Shown in pieces: positions 49,201 through 59,516 of a stretch of DNA of 64,000 nucleotides (position 1 is the first letter of the stretch; each line of letters opens with the position of its first letter). The DNA is from Helicoverpa zea (taxonomy: Eukaryota > Arthropoda > Insecta > Lepidoptera > Noctuidae): contig NC_061458.1 of assembly GCF_022581195.2 (NCBI RefSeq), forward strand, positions 124,001 through 188,000, read 5' to 3'. A program made the position numbers and the translations under genes. The notes below the pieces were generated by a model. It had not been told where the DNA came from. It ran no database searches and worked only from the letters and a program-made list of their open reading frames with translations.

Positions 49201-51571
49201 TATAGTGATCTTACAAAAGGAGCCCTCTTCTCTTGGATACAGCAAGACACCAAAAAGTATATCGTGATGAATAAAATTGACCCTTTACCCGGAACTAACT
49301 TATATAGTATTATAACCTTCTTGCTATCTTGCGTACTAGGCGCACATGCCGAACAGGAACCATTAGTTGTTGTCAAACCGGTGGACGGTCGGATGAGCTT
49401 ATTTTATTTGAAGGATACCGTGACTCGAGGGTAATTATTCAAGCGCCTAATGTGAGCGGCGCCGTCTGGCCTAAACTCACTTCACGTTAAATAGTTACAT
49501 GTCTATACTGATGAGACTTTTTACTATCCGTAGTCACACTGTTTCTCAAGGTCAGTTAGTTCAGAGTCTGGGAAAGGACAAGGTATCCTTCTGCGGTAAG
49601 TAGTTCCTCCGGGACCCGTGTAGACGCTCAGATAGCAGCTATTTTATATATTGTGTAATCCGTTTAAGCTTTTAGTTATGGCAACTTGAAAACATAATTT
49701 CAATGTACACTTTACTTAAAAAATAAGCAAATATCCAGCTTTTATTTGCCATGCAATGCATCCTAAAAATCCTCTTTATCTCCGTAACAATGAGTGTGTA
49801 CGTATCAATACTGATTCCATTCAGATTTACTTTGCAGTCCTCGGGGAAATCACGTGTCTGTACAATGCCGTGCCGCCTGATGTGGCCAGTCGACTGAACC
49901 AATTTTCAGATTAAGCTCACCAAGCTATGTGCTGGCTAGGCTTCTGCCATCTTACGTATATCGGACCGAAATCAGTGAGGGCTACATGAAAAACCTGACG
50001 CAATTTTTCAATCATTAATATTGAAACGGAAACCTTACATATTGGTAAAATAAAAAATATCGTTAACGTCGTGTTAGGTCCTTTTTTGTGACTATGTCAA
50101 TGCGAAATTTGATATTGAAACAACTGCAACAAAACGGGTACATGTTACTATTTGCCTTAGATCCAAAAAAGAAACGTCTGATCAGAAATCGGCTCGTGGT
50201 GTTTGTGCAGGCGGCCTAACCAGCCGGTCGGATATTGTCGGCACTCGCTCGACGGTAATTAACCTCCGTGTTTGTCTTGAGCGCCGACAGCTCGCCACCG
50301 GTTTACTTTTACACTAACCGGTTTATCCGCACTAACCGGTGAACGATTAATCCCCACGGGCGCGGAACCAAAGTTATCGGATCTAGAGCGGAGATAGAAA
50401 GCTGAATATATTCGCAAATACCGAGCGGTTTTACGCGCCCAGATAGAATAGGGGATGCACGTACGATTCGTAAAAGGAAATCGGGAAACGTCGGGCTTGC
50501 ACCGACTCAAAACAAAATTGCATAAACAAATGTTTTGTTTGGAAACGATAGACTTTTTGAATATTTCTGACACGGTTTGAAGAACTGTAAGCCTTTCGAT
50601 TGTAACGCGGCGCACGTATTGTGTCGTTTGTGTTTTTACATAGAATTGTTTGATTTGGAAAGTGTAAATAAAATGTTGCAATGTAGCAAATTTGGTCGCT
50701 GTTATTTAGTATGCAATCCTTTTCACACTATTATGCTATAAGGTGCATTTTATTCAAAACGTGGCACGTTATATAATTTAGTCGCCATCACATCGACGTT
50801 ATTCACAGCAAACCACTTAATGAACAAAATCAACAACTCATTTGTCAGAATCTAAGCCCTGCACTTGCTAGCAATTATTTTTTGTGTATTGGACCATCAA
50901 AATGTTCAGTCCATTTAGGTGACCGGCCGCGTGAGGAATTCAATCAATAATCAAATTGTGTGCCATTAACAATGTAATGTTCAACGTTTTAGCGTAATTG
51001 GTTATACCAATCATGTTTTTAAAACTAATTGAGGTTATTTTAACTTAATTTTGCTTTAGTTCATGTTAAAGTGCAATCTTAGTTTGTTCAACAAACGCCA
51101 AAGACGCGCTTCATTACGATTTTTCTTACTATAACATTATTTCCGTCCCATAGAGTTTTCTAGTATAAAACGGGAAGTTGCTAGTTAATGTTAGTTAACT
51201 CTTTTAAGAGGGAAAGATATTTCAGAGAAACAAAAAGCTTTCAAAATGCAATGGAAGCAGTAATTATCGTGTTCACACTTAAAGCTACCTTTAAGTATAA
51301 GTATATATTATGTAATAAAATGTTCGGTAAGTTTTGTCAAAGTACTGTTATAATAATGTTTGCAAGCAAAGCGTGAGGCGTGTAACTAACGGGCCAAGTT
51401 CGGCTAAGAGGCTTATGACGAAGTTCCCAGACACACTGCACACATACATACTTACCGAACAGGTCACGCCTGAAATAAGACTCCTTACTCATATTGTGAA
51501 TGTAAAGGTGAGTGTTTGTTTGTGACGCTTCCCCGCTCGAAAAGCTTAACTTATTGATATAACATTCAGAA
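43227..51571. other. 8.3-kb repeat-poor non-coding region
   Basis: No exon, RNA gene or transposon is recognised. Around 44330-44375 there are homeodomain-like TAATTA sites and an inverted TAATGCAA/TTGCATTA pair (44344-44351, 44364-44371). Frames at 46495-46722 and 50259-50681 (minus, 140 codons) have no domain. The scarcity of repeats compared with the ends of the window would suit a regulatory or intronic interval. Confidence 0.35.
50296..50341. promoter_or_regulatory. Three evenly spaced Grainyhead-like sites
   Basis: ACCGGTTTA, AACCGGTTTA and AACCGGTGAA occur with cores about 19 and 18 bp apart (starting 50297, 50316 and 50334). AACCGGTT is the consensus of the epithelial factor Grainyhead. 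That these act as an enhancer is inference from clustering alone. Confidence 0.35.
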
Positions 51572-51579
51572 CGAAGATA

Positions 51580-51612
51580 AGTTATAGTCATTGAACATCA
51601 ATGACTATAACT
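51580..51612. repeat. 33-bp hairpin across the 5' junction of the truncated LINE
   Basis: AGTTATAGTCATTG (51580-51593) and its exact complement (51599-51612) flank AACAT. The left arm includes the end of the target duplication, so the hairpin arose at the junction itself. Confidence 0.65.
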
Positions 51613-51816
51613 TTACCTTGGCAGTCGTTACGGGTAGTCAGAAGCCAGTAAGTCTGACACCAGGCTAACCAAGGGGTATTGAGTTGCCCGGGTAACTGGG
51701 TTGAGGAGGTCAGATAGGGCAGTCGCTTCTTGTAAAGCACTGGTACTCAGCTACATCCGGTTAGACTGGAAGCCGACCCCAACATAGTTAAGAAAAAGGC
51801 TCGGAGGATGATGATG
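51585..51816 (+). mobile_element. 5'-truncated LINE/SINE 3' end, copy 1
   Basis: The sequence runs from AGTCTGACACCAGGCTAACC (51650-51669) through GGAGGTCAGATAGGG, CAGTCGCTTCTTGTAAAGCA and GGAAGCCGACCCCAACATAG to GGCTCGGAGGATGATGATG. CGAAGATAAGTTA is repeated on both sides (51572-51584, 51817-51829), a 13-bp target duplication. A second copy lies at 59390-59499. No coding capacity remains. It is a widespread moth repeat end; which LINE it derives from is not resolved. Confidence 0.8.
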
Positions 51817-51923
51817 CGAAGATAAGTTACAGATTACCCGGGCGCGATATCAAGACTGACTTCAAGAAAAAGCTAGTATTTTATCACAATTTTCTGATAT
51901 ATAGGAATTATTTTTATATAGGA

Positions 51924-51974
51924 ACACAAAGTTTATTTTTATATAGATTACCTATATAAAAATAAACTTTGTGT
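51924..51974. repeat. Perfect 23-bp hairpin, 5-nt loop
   Basis: ACACAAAGTTTATTTTTATA... (51924-51946) is fully complementary to 51952-51974. No second copy was found in the window; its role is unknown. Confidence 0.7.
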
Positions 51975-52354
51975 AATAAGCTTACAAAAAAAGTATTTTT
52001 ATAAAACACAGGATTTATCCGCGTAACGTCACGGCTATCGCGTTTTCACGGCGAATTAGTTTCACCTGTTATACGTCACTTTGTCCGGTTATTCCGCGCA
52101 GTAACCGCGTCACATCGCCCGGTTATTCTGCACTGTAGTGCATTTGTGTCGGTCAGATCGTTACACTAGATATTCGTTGAAGGTTATTGAGTAAAACCTA
52201 TTCGGAGTAACCAACATTTTTTTTAACAATGTAGGTACAGTCAGCACCAAAAGTCGATGAACAGAATCAACATGACAAAACACCTGTTCACAATAAAATG
52301 CCATAAGTTATAGTCGCAACTAGGAAACAAAATAGACTGTACACCAGAAACTTA

Positions 52355-52479
52355 CAAAAGTCGTTAAACACGAGTATTTCAAAAGTATCTGTGCACTAGT
52401 ATTCCTAAAGTCGCTGTACACCATCAATCCAAATGTCGCTGAACATCATTGTATCAAAAGTCACTAAACAGCAGTAAAT
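52355..52479 (+). repeat. Five 25-bp direct repeats in left foldback arm
   Basis: Units start at 52355, 52380, 52405, 52430 and 52455; the consensus opens CAAAAGTCGCTGAACA. Divergence between neighbouring units is far greater than between the two arms, so the array is older than the arm duplication or is held equal by gene conversion between the arms. Confidence 0.85.
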
Positions 52480-52495
52480 ACAAAATTAGGTTAAC

Positions 52496-53061
52496 AATAG
52501 TTATTTGTTATACAAGAGTGCAAAGTTGCTTTTTAACCGCGGGCTCAATTTTGATGACCGAGCAAGCGAAGGATTCTAAAATTGAAACACGAGCGTAGCG
52601 AGTGTTTCAATAATTAGAATCCTGAGCGATAGCGAGGGAATCAAAAGAGCACAAGGTGAAAAATCTTTGCACTCGAGTGCAACACGTAACTTTTCATCCC
52701 ACCTCATCGAGGAAATTACTAAATGCAAAAAAACAAAATGGCGCGCACATACGAGTATCAAATTAAAAAGATGTACCTATTAAAGTTAACATATTTGAAA
52801 ACTCACTTTAAAAATGAAACGACGTTAAAAATCTGTGTAAAAACAATAATAAAAAATACTTAATTAATTGAATAATTATTTTAAGCAGTATTTTATTTAT
52901 TTAATATGTATTTGTTTGAAAAGTCTTATCAAGATTGTCACAAATGGAGTATTGCACACGATGTTCTAAATTCAAATCACTTTGCCGCTCTAGAGGATAA
53001 AAACGACTTTTGCGCTCAGATATCAAAGGGTAAAACTACTCTTTCCGAGATGGTGGGATGA
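52496..53061. mobile_element. 566-bp young repeat inserted in left foldback arm
   Basis: Its limits are fixed by the uninterrupted right arm. The first 291 bp recur at 63710-64000 with three substitutions and no indel. It starts AATAGTTATTTG and contains a hairpin: GGATTCTAAAATTGAAACAC (about 52571-52590) pairs with GTGTTTCAATAATTAGAATC. TTTTCATCCCACCTCATCGA (52691-52710) has a near inverse at the right end (GAGATGGTGGGATGAAAAG, 53047-53065). A 61-codon minus-strand frame (52576-52761) exists in both copies, but all three substitutions change it, so it is not evidently coding. The element class is unknown; a MITE is most likely. Confidence 0.75.
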
Positions 53062-54967
53062 AAAGTATATTTTTAATGTTGCCGTGTGTTAATGTACTTT
53101 TGACGCTTATATTGTTCAGCTACTTTTGGGACAGTACTTGCTTGACCTTAATAATGTATGTTAACACGTTAGTATCTATTTCAATAATTTTAATAATTAT
53201 TTTGGAAATACACTCTTTTGCAAAAAAGCGGGCACCTATGCGAAATCTTAGTTTTAAGGACTTCACGTGTATTTCAAAGGGTTTTAATGATTGTAGTATG
53301 TTTCTAGCATCAAAAGGGTTAGCCAAGCATGCGTAAGAGTAGTGTATTCTAAATTTGAATTTTGTACAATTGCTAAGAAATTGGTTAAACCTTGTTTTGG
53401 ACTAATTGCTGGCAGAAAGTTCGTCGGTGCTTTGAAAAGTTTTTGAAGTGATTTTCAGAAAACTTATAATGCAGTCTTAATTAATGTACCTTTTTGTTAG
53501 ATCAAACATTTTTGAAAAACTATGCGTATTTGATAAAATTTTCACCTGCTCTAAATTGGCTTTACTGATGATTGATGGCAATGTTAAGAGTTTCGGTATT
53601 TTAGTGTAAAGCGTTCTTCTGTTTAGATATTATACCCACGTGTTTTAAAATATCGCTTTTTCATAATTAAACACTATTTAGAGGAGTATCAGTACATTGG
53701 GCTGCGACAAAACCAATTTAAAGTAAGTAGTGCCGATCGCAACTCGTCTCCTATCGTACTTTGACATTAAAAAATACCAAATTTTGTGATAAATGTTAAA
53801 ATTAACCACATGAAAAATGATGAGAAGGGTTTAAGCTATCTAAAAAGTCTAATTATCGCCGCGTTGAAGCTCTCTATAACTCCATAGGTATCGGGTTACT
53901 AAACGATGATTTCGCTGAAAGGGAGTCAAGAATTCAAAAGTATTGACCAAACGTATGTTTCTTAAGAAATGAGCAGATAGCCAATTATTGTTATGATTTA
54001 AGCAGTAAAGTGCTGTAGATGCTAGGAAATCTCGGTGCAGGCAAGTTTATTTAATAAAACGTCGAAACAACGTCGAAACGTGAAAACACGAAATTTGAAC
54101 GCTCAGACTCATAGATCTTCGGAGGTATACGGAGTTTCTCAAGAGACGAGGTTGTTTGAAAATCAGTGATTACGAGACCTTAAGACCTCGTGCTCACAGT
54201 TTATGCGCTATTTTCTGTATTTTGTAGAATTTCAAGATTTTTAAAAATGTTAAAGTCCGAAAGGAGACGAGTTGTGATCGGCACTGCTTACTTTAAATTG
54301 GTTTTGTCGCAGCCCAATGTACTGATACTCCTCTAAATAGTGTTTGATTATGAAAAAGCGATATTTTAAAACACGTGGGTATAATATCTAAACAGAAGAA
54401 CGCTTTACACTAAAATACCGAAACTCTTAACATTGCCATCAATCATCAGTAAAGCCTATTTAGAGCAGGTGAAAATTTTATCAAATACGCATAGTTTTTC
54501 AAAAATGTTTTGATCTAACAAAAAGGTACATTAATTAAGACTGCATTATCAGTTTTCTGAAAATCACTTCAAAAACTTTTCAAAACACCGACGAACTTTC
54601 TGCCAGCAATTAGTCCAAAACAAGGTTTAACCAATTTCTTAGCAATTGTACAAAATTCAAATTTAGTATACACTCTCACGCATGCTTGGCTAACCCTTTT
54701 GATGCTAGAAACATACTACAATCATTAAAACCCTTTGAAATACACGTAAAGTCCTTAAAACTAACATTTCGCATAGGTGCCCGCTTTTTTTGCAAAAGAG
54801 TGTATTTCCAAAATAATTATTAAAATTATTGAAATAGATACTAACGTGTTAACATACATTATTAAGGTCAAGCAAGTACTGTCCCAAAAGTAGCTGAACA
54901 ATATAAGCGTCAAAAGTACATTAACACACGGCAACATTAAAAATATACTTTGTTAACCTAATTTTGT

Positions 54968-55092
54968 ATTTACTGCTGTTTAGTGACTTTTGATACAATG
55001 ATGTTCAGCGACATTTGGATTGATGGTGTACAGCGACTTTAGGAATACTAGTGCACAGATACTTTTGAAATACTCGTGTTTAACGACTTTTG
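54968..55092 (-). repeat. Five 25-bp direct repeats in right foldback arm
   Basis: Mirror image of the array at 52355-52479, same number and order of units. Confidence 0.85.
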
Positions 55093-55213
55093 TAAGTTTC
55101 TGGTGTACAGTCTATTTTGTTTCCTAGTTGCGACTATAACTTATGGCATTTTATTGTGAACAGGTGTTTTGTCATGTTGATTCTGTTCATCGACTTTTGG
55201 TTCTGACTGTACC

Positions 55214-58200
55214 AAGAATTCAGTGTTCCCCATCATCGAGTAACTGAAAAAATCTATTCGATATTAATTATGTAACGATGGTCAGATGTACAATAACCGA
55301 GTGCTGAAAATGAATGTTACATAAACTATTAGTTTTTCGGTCAAAGGGCAGATTATTGAATCAAATAACTATCGCTTTCGAAATTACCACTACGATTCAG
55401 TTGGGATATGTTTTGAGAAAAACAAAATGAGTTTGACTACAGTAGAGTCATGTTTTTAAATCAGTGCCATTCCAACTTTTGGGTGTTGTTTACCTGTTTC
55501 AACTTACCTGTTTCTTTATAAGTGAGTGAATACGATTGTATTGAAATATTATACCTGCACTGATCGGTACCTACCCGTACAGGTTTGTCTGTACCGGAAA
55601 GCTGTTTCTTTATGTAAGCACCCTTAGAAGAAAGGTCTGCCTATTATTAGTCCCGTGTAGGTAGAACAGCGCACGGCTTCCCAATCATCAACCATGCTGA
55701 TCTCGGTATCATTATCAAAGCAATTATTACAACACATTGCATTTGCGTCAAGATATTCATTATCACGTCAACTAATCTCACAATCCAATTCACCTTCCCG
55801 TCACTACATTCACACGCAACACAAAAATGTACCAGAAATACAAATCTCACTACAATAGCGTGACAAGATAATACGGATAAAATCAGATGTCCATTAACGC
55901 TCGACTCATGAGAAACACGAGTGTTATTCTGAATTCCGCCGCGTTGATTCGCAGTTATTATTTGGTGTTGTTTCATTAGTATTCGCGGAATCACAACACG
56001 TATATTTCTTTCGCCGGGTCATAAATATGAGCTACCTATTAGGACGAACAGCAAGCAGGTATGTGCAGAAAGACAGTTTGTAAAGACGTTGGCAACTGAC
56101 AACGATTTTTTTCAGTACATAGTCCTCAGATCCATACGATGTAGAGTTTTTCTGAAAAGATTTGTAATAATGATATTATACAGATATGGAAATAATAATT
56201 ATATAGATATTGAAAAAAATACTTAAATTGTTACAGAGATAATTCTCTCTTGCGCAGTCGGGTAGAAACCGTGCTTTCCCGGCTAGTAAAGTTCAAATGT
56301 CAATAGTAGTGAACCAATGTCTTTACCATCAACACTAACTTTAATTAGTAAATGATTTTAATAATTAGATCTTTAATTAGAAAATATATTATGTATATAG
56401 GTACATATATTATGTATCGTTCAGGAAGATAATATATTTATGTGCTTATACTTCTGTCAGATTTGATATATTTTGCGTGTATATTGTCGGCGTGTTGGGC
56501 ACTCATGGTATAATTCATCTCACTGGGGGTAAATATTCGTATTTACCCTTATTCCGCGTGGCAGGTACTTAATCAAGTCAAGGGTGAGTTGCGAACTTCT
56601 TGCGTAACCTGCCTATTGTTTTACAGCCTAACAAGTGATGCATAGTGATTGTCCTAGACTGTGACTAATTCTTCCCTCTAGCTATTAAGTAATCCCTCTA
56701 AAATCTTAAAATAAGATTCTAGAGAGATTTTAATCTACCGGTAAATTCTTCCAAGTAGGTAGGTAAGTGACCCAAGTTCAACCGACAACATAACGACGAC
56801 GTTTTTCAGAAAACCATTATTTACTTTGCAGACAGTTATTTTAAGGAAATTGACGCTACAAAATATTTTGTCAAACTATACATATACGGTACACTGCTCA
56901 CGGGGATCACTACACAACCCAGAAATACATGTAGCTCCACAAAACAATTGACGCGTGAATCAGTCACGTGTAACAAGACAAAAGTCAACCGCTATCCGAT
57001 AGGTAACCGAAGTAATGAATCGTGCCAATAACCGCCACAGCCCAATAAAACTTTATTGATGTTCCGTCTGAACATTCCTAATAAACACACCCATTAGACC
57101 ATGACGGAATTGTCTAGTGTTGCGATTACTGAAATGTAATGAAATTTCACTAACACTGCCGCGAACAACCGCAGACCTTAACGATATAACTCATTACACA
57201 ACCACGGGGTTTTCAACCCTATTGTGATTGTACGAGGGGTGATTATTCCTTGTATGGTAGTTTTAATTAAATTATAGCATCTTGTGTACAAAGCGGAAAT
57301 TGTAGTAACATTAACAGATCATCTGCTGCGACTGAGTCGAGTGTGAGCTTGTTAAGAAGTATTTATCTTTTAGATCGGTTTACATTTGCGGTAATAGTCT
57401 CGCAGTGGGAGCGACGGATTTGTCATAATAGTTACCGCTTTAGAACACTTGACTAAACATAAAATTAATTAACAGTTTAATAAACTTTTCTATTTCAATC
57501 TAGTTTCAATTATGCTATCCAAACAAATTTAAATCAACTTAATCATTTTTAGAATTGTTTACAAATCCCACTATTATTGTTATGTCAATAATTGAAGATT
57601 TTAAACTTCTACTTAATTAAATCTGGATCAGAACACAAAAGTTTAAGTTCAAACGATAAGAAGTTTGAACCTCACAAAGCTAACCGCTTGATGTTATCTA
57701 ACTCAAAGAGCTTGCAAAGAAGATTTCAATAAACAAAATGCAGTAAGCGCCATGTGAGCCCATGGGGGATAGTCTTAGAGCATTTAACCAAACTGAACTG
57801 CCATGAGGATAAATCTCTATGAGAAAAACTACTTGATTTAACGCGAGGGGGTCAGGCAATGCAACAAATAATGATAGCATACTCAAGCATTATAATCGCA
57901 ATCGTTAAGGTAGGTTTTTAATTCTTGCCGCCGACTGCAATATACATATGTACTGTTACATAGAAATAGACCAACAGTGCAGTTACTGTCGGTTTCATGC
58001 AGTTGCAGAATGTGCGGTCGGCAGTTAATTGTCGTCGGCAGGCACAAAAGCAGACGACAATGAGCGGCACTTTTGTACCTTTGACAGGCTAAAGGTGGCA
58101 ATGACTTCTCCAGCTAGTTAAATAATCTAAGCGGATAGCTCACCCGCGTGACGGGGATTTGCGAGCAATAGTAAAGGAGTTTCAGATAGTGTTGGAAGGG

Positions 58201-58431
58201 GGCCAGGTGGCGTGAAGCCGCATATTCTACAAATTATAAAGAATTGTGCTCTTAAACCTTTGCTGGTGAACCGCAGCCGTTTATTTTCTCTGCGCGACAC
58301 CGTTTAGTTTTATTTTTATTTTGTGGTATTCGTGTGGTAGGGACTTAGATACTTTTTATTGTTAGATTCACTGTTACTTGTTTTTTAAAACCATAGTACC
58401 TAAGAGGTATTGATGGGTACTCAATAATACA
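55214..58431. other. Non-coding region
   Basis: No gene recognised. A 115-codon minus frame at 55647-55994 and smaller frames show no domain. A short hairpin (CTCTAAAATCTTA with its imperfect complement) lies near 56695-56725. Confidence 0.4.
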
Positions 58432-58543
58432 ACTAGCTGTTTCTTGGGGTTTCACGCGCATCTTGGATAAATAAACACTACTGTCGTTTCTGACAATTAA
58501 ACAAACAAAATAATCCCTTTACTGACATCATTTCAATATTAAA
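58432..58543 (-). mobile_element. Degraded Helitron 3' end
   Basis: The plus strand begins ACTAGCTGTTTCTTGGGG and TTTCACGCGCATC, the reverse of the Helitron ...GTGAAACC...CAGCTAGT end, followed by AAACAAACAAAATAA and a decayed AATATTA. The 5' boundary is approximate. Confidence 0.45.
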
Positions 58544-59372
58544 TAGAAATAGATAATTTGACCCACACATTTTTTTTCGTTTTATGTAGTGATAGGAAAA
58601 CTTCTCTTTACCGCCCCTAATTACCTTTCAAAAACAATAAGCCATAGCGTCTGACTACACATGGTTATAATTGAGTTAGGAGATAATATTAATATAACCT
58701 CTATTACCTTCGTCCGGTCCATTGGTCAAACGCGTTGCTTGACAGGCGCACTCGAGCATTGAACCGTACCGCCAGTATTACTGGAAGCCAATATTATTGT
58801 AATACTGTTATGTAATGGAATTATTATTGACAAAATTTGAAAACCAAATTAGGAATGGCTGGGTCGTCCTTTTTTTGAGAAGAAATTCCATCATGAGTGG
58901 ATAGGTCACAAGTTTAAGCTGCAGTCGTTGTTAACAGTAATACTCATGAAATGCATTACGATTGTTTAATTGTGACAACAAAAATAGAAAAACAATAGCT
59001 AAGTTCTATCTTCGAATATATGTGTTCCAAGATAGAAAAATTCATACCAACAAAACACGATAGCAAACTTTTAGTCGTAAGTAAGGTATAGGTTATGTAA
59101 TAATACACATGCTCACACACACAAATATGGTGTAAGCACTTATCCACGTAACGCTTATCGCTAATAGGAGTAAAACTTTGATAATAACATTAGTCTATTG
59201 TGGTGACTTTGAGTAATGAGTGAGAACATCAATTTCAGTTGTGACGCCTCAATTCACCCACACTGCCTACCTAATTACTGCGCGCACAAAGAGTCATTAG
59301 TAAATGGAGTGCGCGTTCTCAGGCAGATTGTGTGGTTGGCTTAAGACTTGGAGGTATGTATTATACTTCGGT
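58544..59372. other. Non-coding stretch
   Basis: Nothing recognised; a small minus frame at 58956-59147 lacks any domain. Confidence 0.4.
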
Positions 59373-59389
59373 GTTGCAATTGACCATTA

Positions 59390-59499
59390 GGAGGAGGTCA
59401 GATAGGCAGTCGCTTCTTGTAAAGCACTGGTACTCAGCTGAATCCGGATAGACTGGAAGCCGACCCCAACATGATTGGGAAAAAGGCTCGGAGGATGAT
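59390..59499 (+). mobile_element. 5'-truncated LINE/SINE 3' end, copy 2
   Basis: Matches the 3' ~105 bp of 51585-51816: GGAGGTCAGATAGG, CAGTCGCTTCTTGTAAAGCA, GGAAGCCGACCCCAACATGA, GGCTCGGAGGATGATG. A perfect 17-bp target duplication GTTGCAATTGACCATTA lies at 59373-59389 and 59500-59516, which shows it to be recent. Confidence 0.85.
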
Positions 59500-59516
59500 G
59501 TTGCAATTGACCATTA

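Larger units (their letters stand above)
52234..55213. mobile_element. 3-kb foldback element with 972-bp inverted arms
   Basis: Left arm 52234-52495 plus 53062-53771 is the inverse complement of right arm 54242-54951 plus 54952-55213. The paired blocks have equal lengths (262 and 710 bp), so there are essentially no net indels, and identity looks like the high nineties. The loop (53772-54241) is 470 bp and has no recognisable coding. The outer ends read GGTACAGTCAG...CTGACTGTACC. The left arm is split by a 566-bp insertion (52496-53061); without it the element is 2,414 bp. Arms contain 25-bp direct repeats. Long inverted arms made of short direct repeats recall Drosophila FB and Galileo foldback elements. 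No transposase is present. No clear target-site duplication was found, so an inverted chromosomal duplication remains possible. Confidence 0.88.

Noticed and set aside
50259..50681. 140-codon minus frame
   Set aside because: No recognisable domain; composition-driven in a CpG-richer patch.
53058..53336. 92-codon frame in the foldback arm
   Set aside because: Only starts at the insertion border and shows AT-driven hydrophobic residues; no domain.
55647..55994. 115-codon minus frame with hydrophobic stretches
   Set aside because: Hydrophobicity comes from AT-rich codons; no family resemblance.
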